34,278 bases of DNA from Gammaproteobacteria bacterium (GTDB lineage: Bacteria > Pseudomonadota > Gammaproteobacteria > WFUO01). The translations under genes were made by a program, and so were the position numbers. The stretch spans positions 1 to 34,278 of the forward strand of contig WFUO01000012.1 in assembly GCA_015484945.1 (NCBI GenBank), given 5' to 3'. Numbering within the stretch: the first letter of the stretch is position 1; each line of letters opens with the position of its first letter. The notes beneath the pieces were generated by a model. The model ran no database searches. It worked only from the letters and a program-made list of their open reading frames with translations, and was not told the DNA's origin. Positions 19,953-28,870 of the stretch are shown piece after piece.

Positions 19953-20142
19953 CTGGGTATCCCCCCTCGATCCTTGAACTACATCCGGGTAGCAGAAAAT
20001 CCAAAACCCTTCGCACGAAGAATTTACATGCGTAGCGCAGGGAGGGGCAAGCGCTGTGGGATTGAAATACCTTATATCGGCATCTGGCTGATTAATGGTG
20101 TGTACAGGCCGTGGATGCCGGGAAAGGGTGCTCGATGGCCTC

Positions 20143-20196
20143 AAAAAGCCGCACTCCCGGCGGCAACCTGACGACAGGCCGCCCACACGGGAGTGC
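20143..20196 (-). terminator. Rho-independent terminator downstream of PEP-CTERM paralogue 2
   Basis: On the minus strand: GCACTCCCG ... GCGGC ... GCCGC CGGGAGTGC GGC TTTTT; outer 9-bp and inner 5-bp stems followed by T5. Confidence 0.7.
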
Positions 20197-20222
20197 GTGG
20201 TTTTCCGTACTAAACTAACGCC

Positions 20223-20735
20223 TCAGGCGCGGCGGCGCAGGAACTGCAGCCCGCCCAGGCCAAGCAACAGCATCAAAACAGCGGAAGGCTCCGGTACCGG
20301 TGTATAGGGCGTGACATCATTCAGATACAGTTTCTCAGTGTATCTGGATAAGGGTTCGTCGGTGTTTCTGAATGTGATCAGATAGGCCGTGGCGGTATCC
20401 TGTGTCACAGCCACTTCAGCTCTCCAGGCACCGCCGATGAATGCCGCCAGGCGGAAACGCTGGTCGCCGGTCAGGCTGGCCGTTTGCAACGGCGAGCTGC
20501 CAACCTTGCTGATCGTGGTGCCGGCAAACGCGATGATATCGCCCCCGACAAACTCCAGCAGTGGATTGGACAGTGTCGTGTCGCTGTCGTCGAAGATTGC
20601 GAACGTGGCGCCGGAGGTGGAAAAGACGGCCGAGGCGTTGATGTCGTTGTCGGTCGGTTGCCAGACAGCAGCGATACTGGTCTGTGCGAACATGAGCAGT
20701 GCCGCCATGACGGCCAGGCGCAGTCTATGGATCAT
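20223..20735 (-). CDS. PEP-CTERM sorting domain protein, paralogue 2
   Basis: Signal peptide, AVWQPTDNDINASAVFSTSGATFAIFDDSDTTL..., C-terminal VPEPSAVLMLLLGLGGLQFLRRRA; aligns along its length with 19437-19952 product. Confidence 0.85.
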   Translation of the reverse strand: MIHRLRLAVMAALLMFAQTSIAAVWQPTDNDINASAVFSTSGATFAIFDDSDTTLSNPLLEFVGGDIIAFAGTTISKVGSSPLQTASLTGDQRFRLAAFIGGAWRAEVAVTQDTATAYLITFRNTDEPLSRYTEKLYLNDVTPYTPVPEPSAVLMLLLGLGGLQFLRRRA

Positions 20736-20818
20736 GGGATATCCCCCGCTTTTTTTTCTGAAACAGCTTCCCGAACGCGCATTGTAACAACATCCCGATC
20801 TTATGCAATCATTATTTA

Positions 20819-21922
20819 TCATTCATCCTCGTCGTCATCGTCCCTCTGATTCGATACCGGCTTCTTGCGCTCGGGTTGCAGCGGCTGTCCGCTGGCCTGT
20901 TTGGCGCGTATCTCCGCAACGGTCTTTTCCAGCGCCAGAAAGCGCCGCGACGTAATCGGATGGGTTCGGGTAAACCCGGTCCGGTTGCTGCCCGGGTGCG
21001 AGGCCGCCATCCTGCGCCAGAAATTCGGTGCCCGCTCGATTCGCCAGCCGGCCCGCGCCATGATATACATCCCGACATAGTCGGCTTCTGCCTCGAATGC
21101 CTTGCTGAAGCGCAACAACGCGAGCCGGCCGAATGCGCCCTGGGTGTTCACCCCGTAGCCGGCCGCGAGCAGATCGAGCAGGGTACCCAACCAAGCATTG
21201 CGACGCATCTTCTGAATGTGGCCCATGATGTTGTGGGCCAGCTCATGCGAAACCACCAGCGCCAGTTCGTCATCGTTGTTGACGAACCGCATCATGCCGC
21301 TGGTGACCACTACGAACACGCCATTGGCGAAGGCATTGACCCTGTCGTTGGTCATTACGCCGAAACGGTAGTCACAGATCCGGGTGGGCCGAACGACCGT
21401 GGTGATGGTCTGCCTGACCCCTTGCGGGTTGCGGCGCTCGAGCACCAGCCTGACGATGCCGCTTTTGTCCAGCCGCTGCATGAGCAGCTTGCGCAAACGG
21501 CTGACGGCTTTCTTGCCTTGCGGCGCGGCGGTGTCATCGATCCGCAGGATCACGTCCAGCGGCTTGACACCGGCACGGTCAGCCGGTGAACCACGCGCCA
21601 CGAACAGGATCTGCACGCGGTCGCCGGTCTGCCACAGCCGTGCCGCTGCCTTGCGGAAACGCTGGTTGAAATCGTACTGGTTGACGGGATAAATGCCGAT
21701 CGCCTGACGGGTCTTCGGGCACATCGCCGATGCGCCATCGAAGGTGCGGAATACCACATGATAGAAACGCCGGAAATGATCGGCACGTGCCTGAAGTGCA
21801 ATCTCGGTCTGCTTTTCGATCTCGCGCTGCAAGGCGGCATTGTCCACCGGCACCTGGCGGGTCACCGGCCCGGCACAGCCAGCCAGTACCATGAACGCAA
21901 GCATCAGGATCGGTGCCCGCAT
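20819..21922 (-). CDS. M48 family metallopeptidase with PDZ-like domain, lipoprotein-type signal
   Basis: MRAPILMLAFMVLAGCAGP lipobox; PDZ ARGSPADRAGVKPLDVILRIDD; catalytic VVSHELAHNIMGH; EADYVGMYIMARAG; acidic DDDDEDE tail. Confidence 0.92.
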   Translation of the reverse strand: MRAPILMLAFMVLAGCAGPVTRQVPVDNAALQREIEKQTEIALQARADHFRRFYHVVFRTFDGASAMCPKTRQAIGIYPVNQYDFNQRFRKAAARLWQTGDRVQILFVARGSPADRAGVKPLDVILRIDDTAAPQGKKAVSRLRKLLMQRLDKSGIVRLVLERRNPQGVRQTITTVVRPTRICDYRFGVMTNDRVNAFANGVFVVVTSGMMRFVNNDDELALVVSHELAHNIMGHIQKMRRNAWLGTLLDLLAAGYGVNTQGAFGRLALLRFSKAFEAEADYVGMYIMARAGWRIERAPNFWRRMAASHPGSNRTGFTRTHPITSRRFLALEKTVAEIRAKQASGQPLQPERKKPVSNQRDDDDEDE

Positions 21923-22072
21923 TTCTCATCCCCCGTTTTGTATGGTTTTATTTGTCAGTATAGCATCATCATGCCTCAACAGCCGGCGACACCCTCCCCG
22001 GCACATGCCTGCGAACGCACCATGCCAATATCATATGCCCTGAAGCATTACACGGGATGCGCACGCTATCGC

Positions 22073-23494
22073 TCAGGCCTGGATATTCAGTTCACGGATC
22101 TTGCGCGTAAGGGTGTTGCGCCCCAGGCCAAGCAGTTTTGCGGCCAGCTGTCGGCGTCCACCGGTCTTGCGTAGCGCCGATTCGATCATGATTTTCTCGA
22201 ACGCGGGCTGGGCCTCGTCGAGCAGGTTCTCGGCGCCACGCATCAATTGCTGGTCCGACCAGTTCTTGAGCGCTGTCTGCCAGTCGTTGCCGACGGCCGA
22301 GGTTCCGGTACCCGCCGATTCGATCAGTTCCGGCGGCATGTCTTCCATATGGATTTCACGCCCCGAGGCCATGACCGTGAGCCAGCGGCAGGTGTTTTCC
22401 AACTGGCGTACATTGCCCGGCCAGTCGAGCCGTGTGAGAAAGTCACGCACATCGTCCTGCAACACCTTGGGTTCGACGTTGAGCTCCGCCGCCGCGCGTG
22501 CAAGAAAGAACTCGGCCAGTAGAACGATATCCTCTCGCCGCTCCCGCAGGGCGGGAATATGAATGCGAATGACATTGAGACGGTGGAACAGGTCTTCACG
22601 AAAATCACCGCGCTGTACCAGGCGCTCGAGATCCTGGTGGGTGGCGGCGATGATGCGCACATCGACCTTGATCGGGGTATGGCCGCCAACCCGGTAGAAC
22701 TCGCCATCCGACAACACGCGCAACAACCGGGTTTGCAGCTCTGCCGGCATGTCGCCGATTTCATCGAGAAACAGGGTACCGCCGTCGGCCTGCTCGAAGC
22801 GCCCCTTGCGCTGCGCCTGAGCGCCGGTGAATGCGCCCTTCTCGTGTCCGAAGAGTTCCGATTCCAGCAGATCGCGCGGTATCGCGGCCATGTTCAGGGC
22901 GATGAAGGGTTTGTCGGCACGCGGGCTGTGCTTGTGCAGCGCGTGTGCGACCAGCTCCTTGCCGGTGCCCGATTCACCATTGATGAGCACCGTGATGTTC
23001 GAGCGAGACAACCGGCCAATGGCGCGAAACACCTCCTGCATCGCCGGTGCCTTGCCAATGATGTCCTGTACCTGTCCATCGGTGAGCGCTCTGGTATCGG
23101 CGCTCTTTTCAGCTCGTTGCTCGTCAGCGTAGGTGATCGCCCGCTTGACCACCGCCACCGCCTCGTCAACGTCGAACGGTTTGGGCAGATATTCGTACGC
23201 GCCACCCTGATAGGCCGACAATGCGCTGTCGAGATCTGAATGCGCGGTCATGATGATGACGGGTATCTCGGGATGCCGTTCACTGACCTGTTGCAGCAGA
23301 TCGAGCCCGTCGATTCCCGGCATGCGGATATCGCTGACGATCACAGCGGGCTGTTCCTGCTCGAGTGCCGCGATCATCTGGCCGCCATCCTCGAAACTGC
23401 GCACGGGCAGCTTTTCAGCACCGAGCGCCTTTTCCAGCACCCAGCGGATCGAACGGTCGTCGTCAACGATCCAGACGGATTCTCTATTCGTCAT
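22073..23494 (-). CDS. ntrC: Nitrogen regulation response regulator NtrC (sigma54 activator)
   Basis: [20 protein letters not shown] receiver; [34 protein letters not shown]; Fis-type [26 protein letters not shown]. Confidence 0.97.
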   Translation of the reverse strand: MTNRESVWIVDDDRSIRWVLEKALGAEKLPVRSFEDGGQMIAALEQEQPAVIVSDIRMPGIDGLDLLQQVSERHPEIPVIIMTAHSDLDSALSAYQGGAYEYLPKPFDVDEAVAVVKRAITYADEQRAEKSADTRALTDGQVQDIIGKAPAMQEVFRAIGRLSRSNITVLINGESGTGKELVAHALHKHSPRADKPFIALNMAAIPRDLLESELFGHEKGAFTGAQAQRKGRFEQADGGTLFLDEIGDMPAELQTRLLRVLSDGEFYRVGGHTPIKVDVRIIAATHQDLERLVQRGDFREDLFHRLNVIRIHIPALRERREDIVLLAEFFLARAAAELNVEPKVLQDDVRDFLTRLDWPGNVRQLENTCRWLTVMASGREIHMEDMPPELIESAGTGTSAVGNDWQTALKNWSDQQLMRGAENLLDEAQPAFEKIMIESALRKTGGRRQLAAKLLGLGRNTLTRKIRELNIQA

Positions 23495-24566
23495 CTTCGT
23501 TCTCCAGCGGCAGCAATACCCGGAACACCGTATTACCCGGTTTGCTCTCACATTCGATCAGGCCCTGGTGCATATTGACCAGGGATTGTGCGATCGACAG
23601 CCCCAGGCCGGTGCCATCCGCGCGTCCTGTGACCATCGGGTAGAAAATCTTTTTCTGCATCTCTTCGGGGATGCCCGGCCCGTCGTCACTAATCTCGATC
23701 AGCACGGCCAGCTTGTGACGCCTGTGACCAATGGTGATCTGACGTATCGCGCGCGTGCGCATGACGATGCGCCCTTCTCCACGGGTAGCCTGCACGGCGT
23801 TCCTGACCAGGTTCAGGATGGCCTGGATCAGCTGTTCGGGATCGACGCTGATCTCCGGCAGGCTGGGGTCATAATCGCGTTGCAGATCCAGTGATTCGCC
23901 AAACTCGGCCATGACCAGTGCATGCACACGCTCCATGACCTCGTGGATGTTGATGCGCCGGCGCACCGGCAGCCGGCTTGGCCCGAACATCCGGTCCATC
24001 AGGTTCTGCAGACGATCGGCCTCGTCAATGATGATGCGCGTGTATTCCCGCAAACCTTCGTCGGGCAACTCGCGCTGCAACAGCTGTGCCGCGCCACGCA
24101 ATCCGCCCAGCGGGTTCTTGATCTCGTGCGCCAGGCCACGCAGAATCTCGTGCGTGGCACCCTGCTGTGTGAGCAGGCTTTCCTCCCGGGCGATCTTCAG
24201 CTGCCTGTCCCGGTGAATGATCTCGAGCAACATACCTGTGTTCTGCCTGGGTTCCTGCAATGGCGTCATCGTACAATCCACGGTAACCGGCTCCCTGCCA
24301 GCGATCGTCAGCCGCAGCTCACGCTCGGTGCAGGGATGCCCGCTGCGCAGCGAATCGGCCAGACGCCGATGCAGGCTGGCTGGCTGTTCGATGAGTCGCG
24401 CCAGCGGTACGCCACTGGCCATGCGGCGGCTGACCTGAAACAGGTTCTCACAGGCCGGGTTGATATAGACGATATCCAGGCGCTCGTCGAGCAGGGCGAT
24501 ACTGATGGTTTGGTTCTCCAGTATGCGCTGCATGGCGCCCGCCGGCACCGTGGTTTCCTGTTTCAT
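23484..24566 (-). CDS. ntrB: Nitrogen regulation sensor histidine kinase NtrB (start may be 24533)
   Basis: PAS region; H-box ILRGLAHEIKNPLGGLRGAAQLLQREL; N-box ILNLVRNAVQAT; DDGPGIPEEMQKKIFYPMVTGRADGTGLGLSIAQSLV; overlaps ntrC. Confidence 0.95.
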   Translation of the reverse strand: MKQETTVPAGAMQRILENQTISIALLDERLDIVYINPACENLFQVSRRMASGVPLARLIEQPASLHRRLADSLRSGHPCTERELRLTIAGREPVTVDCTMTPLQEPRQNTGMLLEIIHRDRQLKIAREESLLTQQGATHEILRGLAHEIKNPLGGLRGAAQLLQRELPDEGLREYTRIIIDEADRLQNLMDRMFGPSRLPVRRRINIHEVMERVHALVMAEFGESLDLQRDYDPSLPEISVDPEQLIQAILNLVRNAVQATRGEGRIVMRTRAIRQITIGHRRHKLAVLIEISDDGPGIPEEMQKKIFYPMVTGRADGTGLGLSIAQSLVNMHQGLIECESKPGNTVFRVLLPLENEDDE

Positions 24567-24578
24567 GGTCGATTACCG

Positions 24579-24594
24579 AGCAAAAACCGAACCA
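24579..24594 (-). promoter_or_regulatory. Sigma54-like promoter upstream of ntrB
   Basis: Minus strand TGGTTCGGTTTTTGCT: GG-N10-GC spacing, TGG..CG....TTGCT match to TGGCACGN4TTGCW; lies downstream of NtrC-type sites. Confidence 0.6.
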
Positions 24595-24680
24595 GAATCC
24601 GGTATTTGATAATAAATATTGAATTAACAACAAGATATGACGGCTTCACCATGCCTCTGCAAACGTTCTGTCGATGCTCG

Positions 24681-24695
24681 GCACTAATGAAAGGC
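24681..24695. promoter_or_regulatory. Degenerate NtrC-type half site upstream of ntrB
   Basis: GCACTAATGAAAGGC followed by GTTAAC; resembles the intact site GCACTAATTTAGTGC-GTTAAC at 27330 upstream of glnA; 32 bp centre to centre from the strong site. Confidence 0.4.
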
Positions 24696-24712
24696 GTTAA
24701 CGGTATCACTAT

Positions 24713-24727
24713 GCACCAAATTGGTGC
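24713..24727. promoter_or_regulatory. NtrC-type binding site upstream of ntrB
   Basis: GCACCAAATTGGTGC, near-perfect dyad matching the enterobacterial NtrC consensus GCACC-N5-GGTGC. Confidence 0.8.
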
Positions 24728-24760
24728 GTCACGCAATCGTTTAGCGGGTGGTGTCGTGGC

Positions 24761-25369
24761 TCAGGGCTTGAAACCGGGCTTGCTCGCCGGTGGCGGCGGC
24801 AGGGTCGGCATCTTGGGTGCCTGTGGCGCGCGTTTGATCAGCGAGCCCTGGGGCGGCGCCTGGTTGTAGAGACGGGAGTAGCGGCGCAAATACACGGTGA
24901 CGCGCGAGATGCCACTCAATGGCCGGCCGAGGCTGTCGAAGGCCTGGGCGGCGATGACATGCGTGCCCCGGTCGATATTGGTCAGCTTGTAGCGGTTGGT
25001 GGTCGTGACGATGGGACGACCGTCGATATTGAGCACCAGCTTGTGTCCCCGCCTGACCATCAATCTGGGTTCGACGCTGACCTCCACCTCGATATTGCCG
25101 TCGTTGTCGTTGACGGTCTCCTTGTGGCCCGGTTTGACGATACGTACTTTATAAGTATCCGCCAGCGAGGTCTTCTTGCCGCTCCTGGCCGGTGTGATCT
25201 TTCTGTATTTCGGCGCCTTGTAGGTGGTCAGGCCCTTTAGCTTGACCTTCGTGGCGCCCTTGACGGGCTGGTCGGAGAAATGCACGCGGCCTTCGCTGTC
25301 AACCCAGCGGTAGATCTCGGCCAACGCCATACCTGGCAGCAGCAACAGTATGAACAACCATGTTCTCAT
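24761..25369 (-). CDS. DUF4124 domain-containing secreted protein
   Basis: MRTWLFILLLLPGMALAEIYRWVDSEGRVHFSDQPVKGA is the DUF4124 signature; located between glnA and ntrB. Confidence 0.88.
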   Translation of the reverse strand: MRTWLFILLLLPGMALAEIYRWVDSEGRVHFSDQPVKGATKVKLKGLTTYKAPKYRKITPARSGKKTSLADTYKVRIVKPGHKETVNDNDGNIEVEVSVEPRLMVRRGHKLVLNIDGRPIVTTTNRYKLTNIDRGTHVIAAQAFDSLGRPLSGISRVTVYLRRYSRLYNQAPPQGSLIKRAPQAPKMPTLPPPPASKPGFKP

Positions 25370-25545
25370 GGCCACAAGATAGGCAATTATTGGCTTGGAA
25401 TCAACCATATTCGTTCAAACGGCCCGATACCGGCAACGGGTTATACAACGCGGAGCACTCGGTGGCACAGCGTCACGGAGGATAATGCGTGGAAAGCAGC
25501 CCCGATGCAGGCGCGAAGCGCCGGAATCCGGGGTGACATAAAGGC

Positions 25546-25659
25546 AGAGAAAAGAGACAAGATACAAGGGGAAGGTTGATAACCACGGGGGACACGGGGT
25601 ACGCCGGGCAGGCTGCTCAGACAGACAAATTTTCTCTTGTATCCTGTTGTATTTTCTCT
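25546..25659. repeat. Imperfect long inverted repeat between glnA and the DUF4124 gene
   Basis: Left arm AGAGAAAAGAGACAAGATACAAGGGGAA (25546-25573); right arm reverse complement AGAGAAAATACAACAGGATACAAGAGAAAA (25630-25659); centre contains CCACGGGGGACACGGGG. Confidence 0.55.
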
Positions 25660-25662
25660 CGC

Positions 25663-25689
25663 AAAAAAACGCCCCGCAGTGCGGGGCGT
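25663..25689 (-). terminator. Rho-independent terminator of glnA
   Basis: Minus strand ACGCCCCGC-ACT-GCGGGGCGT followed by TTTTTT, 24 nt after the glnA stop codon. Confidence 0.9.
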
Positions 25690-25712
25690 TCCAGTTGCGA
25701 TGTACGTTTGCC

Positions 25713-27122
25713 TCAGAGGCTGTAGTACATGTCGAACTCGACCGGATGGGTGGTCATGCGCAGGCGCGTGACTTCTTCCATCTTCAGGTCGATGTAGCCG
25801 TCGATCATGTCGTCGGTGAACACGCCACCGGCGGTGAGGAAGTCCCGATCGGCATTCAGGCAGTCCAGCGCCTGTTCGAAGCTGCTGCAGATGGTCGGAA
25901 TGTCGGCGGCCTCTTCCGGCGGCAGCTCGTACAGGTCCTTGTCCATGGCATCGCCCGGATGGATCTTGTTCTTGATGCCGTCGATGCCGGCCATCAGCAT
26001 GGCCGAGAAGGCCAGGTAGGGGTTGGCCATGGAATCCGGGAAGCGTACCTCGATGCGGCGCGCCTTGGGGTTGCTGACGAACGGGATACGAATCGACGCG
26101 GAACGGTTGCGGGCCGAGTAGGCCAGCATGACAGGCGCCTCGAAGCCCGGAACCAGACGCTTGTACGAGTTGGTCGAGGCGTTGGTGAAGGCGTTCAGTG
26201 CGCGCGCGTGCTTGATGATGCCACCAATGTAGTACAGGGCCTTGTCGGACAGGCCGCCATACTTGTTGCCGGAGAAGATGTTCTTGCCATCCTTGCCCAG
26301 CGACTGGTGCACGTGCATGCCATTGCCATTGTCACCGACGATCGGCTTGGGCATGAACGTGGCGGTCTTGCCATAGGCATGGGCGACGTTCTGGACTACG
26401 TACTTGAGGATCTGCACCTCGTCGGCCTTGCGCACCAGGGTGTTGAAACCGGCGCCGATCTCGCACTGGCCGGCTGTGGCGACCTCATGGTGATGCACTT
26501 CCACTTTCAGGCCCATCTCTTCCAGCGCCAGGCACATGGCGGCACGCAGATCGTGCAGTGAATCAACCGGTGGAACCGGGAAATAGCCGCCCTTGAGGCC
26601 CGGGCGGTGACCCATGTTGCCGTCAGGATAGACCTTCTCGGAGTTCCAGGTGGCCTCTTCGGAATCGATCTTGACGAAACTGCCTGACAGGTCGGCGCCC
26701 CAGCGCACGTCGTCAAGGACGAAGAATTCGTTTTCCGGACCAAAGTAGGCGGTGTCGGCGATCTTGGTCGATTTCAGGTAGGCTTCGGCGCGCTTGGCGA
26801 CCGAACGCGGGTCACGCTCGTAGCCCTTCATGGTGCTCGGTTCGAGAATGTCACAGCGCAGGTTCAGGGTCGGCTCGTCGCAGAACGGATCGAGTACCGC
26901 GGATGCGGTATCCGGCATCAGGATCATGTCGGATTCGTTGATGCCCTTCCAGCCGGCGATCGACGAACCATCGAACATTTTACCTTCCTTGAAGAAGCTG
27001 TTGCTGATTTCCGAGGCCGGGATCGTGACATGCTGTTCCTTGCCGCGGGTGTCGGTGAACCGCAGGTCGACGAACTTGACGCTGTTATCCTTGATCATCT
27101 TGTTTACTTTGGTTGCGGACAT
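25713..27122 (-). CDS. glnA: Glutamine synthetase type I
   Basis: [93 protein letters not shown], adenylylation-site region [10 protein letters not shown]. Confidence 0.98.
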   Translation of the reverse strand: MSATKVNKMIKDNSVKFVDLRFTDTRGKEQHVTIPASEISNSFFKEGKMFDGSSIAGWKGINESDMILMPDTASAVLDPFCDEPTLNLRCDILEPSTMKGYERDPRSVAKRAEAYLKSTKIADTAYFGPENEFFVLDDVRWGADLSGSFVKIDSEEATWNSEKVYPDGNMGHRPGLKGGYFPVPPVDSLHDLRAAMCLALEEMGLKVEVHHHEVATAGQCEIGAGFNTLVRKADEVQILKYVVQNVAHAYGKTATFMPKPIVGDNGNGMHVHQSLGKDGKNIFSGNKYGGLSDKALYYIGGIIKHARALNAFTNASTNSYKRLVPGFEAPVMLAYSARNRSASIRIPFVSNPKARRIEVRFPDSMANPYLAFSAMLMAGIDGIKNKIHPGDAMDKDLYELPPEEAADIPTICSSFEQALDCLNADRDFLTAGGVFTDDMIDGYIDLKMEEVTRLRMTTHPVEFDMYYSL

Positions 27123-27219
27123 TTGCCACTCCTCACTGTGTCGCTATTGAATTCGTACGTACGAAAAAGGGCGCCGCCGTACCCGGCAGCGCGCCGAAAT
27201 TTTCAGGCGCCGATGCCCG

Positions 27220-27235
27220 TGCAGTATCCATGCCA
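27220..27235 (-). promoter_or_regulatory. Sigma54-like promoter of glnA
   Basis: Minus strand TGGCATGGATACTGCA: GG-N10-GC spacing with TGGCA.G and .TGCA matches to the -24/-12 consensus; about 100 bp upstream of the glnA start. Confidence 0.7.
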
Positions 27236-27298
27236 GCAGAAATTCTGCTTGCCTTTTATGGACTTGGCATCACCAAACCCGTACGGCATGGCCAGAAT

Positions 27299-27313
27299 GC
27301 ACCCAGTTGGTGC
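27299..27313. promoter_or_regulatory. NtrC-type binding site upstream of glnA (proximal)
   Basis: GCACCCAGTTGGTGC dyad. Confidence 0.8.
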
Positions 27314-27329
27314 GGCTGGCTTTCTGTTG

Positions 27330-27344
27330 GCACTAATTTAGTGC
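27330..27344. promoter_or_regulatory. NtrC-type binding site upstream of glnA (distal)
   Basis: GCACTAATTTAGTGC perfect dyad; centre 31 bp from the proximal site; ends 1 bp from the stop codon of the CDF gene. Confidence 0.8.
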
Positions 27345-27345
27345 G

Positions 27346-28497
27346 TTAACAGAAGCATACCGAGACATTGCCCAGATACTCCAGTTGGCGGCTGCGCGCT
27401 ATCAGTGTCTGCCTGATTTCAGCGCCATCCTTTATATCACGGATCACCGACAGCGGCAGCAAAATTTCCACGTCGATATGGCCGTCCAGGTAATGCAGCC
27501 GCATGTCGCGTATCTGCGAACTGACGGCCTCGTCTTGCCAGGCGCGGTTCAGGTCGGAAACCACCTGTTCACGTAATGGCAGCCCGACACTGGTGGCCTC
27601 CTCGGCATCGTTCTCGGGGTCGATGTGCACGAGTACGTCACTGACCTCGTCGATACGTTCGATCAGGCGCTGGCGAACCGCCTCGCTGAGCTGATGCCCC
27701 TCGGAGACACTGATCCTCGGGTCACTGACCTGGATGTGGACATCGACCAGCGCCTCTCCGCCCATCAGCCGGGTGCGCAGCAGATGCAGGTCCCGCACAC
27801 CGGGCATGGCGATGATCTCGCGCCGGATGGCCTCGACGCGCTCCGGTTCCAGGCTGGTATCGACCAGTTCGCGGACGCTGTTCCAGACCAGGTCCCAGCC
27901 GATCTTGGCGATCATCAGGCCAACGCCTATCGCTGCCACGGCATCCAGCCAGGTCACACCGGCCATCGCGCCAATGATGCCGAACAGTACGATCACCGAG
28001 GAAATGGCGTCGGTGCGGCTGTGCCAGGCATTGGCCTTGAGCAGATTGGAATTGAGCCGCTCGGCAACCTTCATGGTATAGCGGAAAATCCATTCCTTGC
28101 TCAGTATGGACACTGCGGCCACCACCAGCGTGATCCACGAGGGATGCATCAGGATCTCCTGTCGGAACAGGCGGTGGGCGGCGTCCCAGGCGATGCCGCC
28201 GGCCACGCCGATCAGCGCCACGCCCAGCGCCACGGTCATGATGGTTTCGAAACGGCCATGGCCGTAGGGATGATCCTCGTCGGCATCACGGCTGGCGTGA
28301 CGCGCGGCGTAGAGCACCATGAAGTCGGTGAACAGATCCGATAGCGAATGGATGCCGTCGGCGATCAGTGCCTGGGAAGCGCCGATCATGCCGACGACGA
28401 TCTTGGTCACGCCCAGTACCAGGTCGATGACCGAACCGATCAGCGTGACGCGCCGCGATTCGAGGTAACGCTCGGTCCTGTCCGTGCCGTTACTCAT
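27346..28497 (-). CDS. Cation diffusion facilitator family transporter (FieF/MamM-like)
   Basis: GASQALIADGIHSLSDLFTDFMVLYAARHASRDADEDHPYGHGRFET; multiple TMs; C-terminal cytosolic domain with VDVHIQV, VLVHIDPE. Confidence 0.94.
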   Translation of the reverse strand: MSNGTDRTERYLESRRVTLIGSVIDLVLGVTKIVVGMIGASQALIADGIHSLSDLFTDFMVLYAARHASRDADEDHPYGHGRFETIMTVALGVALIGVAGGIAWDAAHRLFRQEILMHPSWITLVVAAVSILSKEWIFRYTMKVAERLNSNLLKANAWHSRTDAISSVIVLFGIIGAMAGVTWLDAVAAIGVGLMIAKIGWDLVWNSVRELVDTSLEPERVEAIRREIIAMPGVRDLHLLRTRLMGGEALVDVHIQVSDPRISVSEGHQLSEAVRQRLIERIDEVSDVLVHIDPENDAEEATSVGLPLREQVVSDLNRAWQDEAVSSQIRDMRLHYLDGHIDVEILLPLSVIRDIKDGAEIRQTLIARSRQLEYLGNVSVCFC

Positions 28498-28736
28498 TCA
28501 CTCTCTCCCGCGCGGATGGTGATAAGGATCTCGCCTGCCTGCTCGTCGATGCTCACGACCTCGTGACCATTGATACGGCACCAGGCCGGGATGTCGTTGA
28601 TCGCGCCCGGGTCGGTACAGCTCACCGTCAGGACATCACCCGGCCGCAGCCGCTGCATGTGATCCTGGGTGCGGATCACCGGCAGGGGACATAGAAGGTT
28701 GCGGGCATCGAGGGTATGCGTGGACATGGGCGGCAT
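28494..28736 (-). CDS. TusA-family sulfurtransferase
   Basis: LDARNLLCPLPVIRTQDHMQRLRPGDVLTVSCTDPGAINDIPAWCRINGHEVVS; CPxP motif; ATGA overlap with CDF gene. Start may be at internal MSTHTLD. Confidence 0.9.
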   Translation of the reverse strand: MPPMSTHTLDARNLLCPLPVIRTQDHMQRLRPGDVLTVSCTDPGAINDIPAWCRINGHEVVSIDEQAGEILITIRAGESE

Positions 28737-28870
28737 TATAACCCGTTGACATCATGCCGCATATTGCCATCTACGATCCGCGCCGGGCTGCCAGGACCCT
28801 CATCACATGATCGGCTCCTCAGCACCCGGCAGACGGCCGACCCGGCATGCGTCACCGGAAAGCGGAAATT

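Noticed and set aside
25492-25536. Possible small RNA or repeat at GCAGCCCCGATGCAGGCGCGAAGCGCCGGAATCCGGGG
   Set aside because: Contains short inverted repeats (GGCGCGAAGCGCC) but no promoter or terminator I can defend; kept only as context for the neighbouring inverted repeat.
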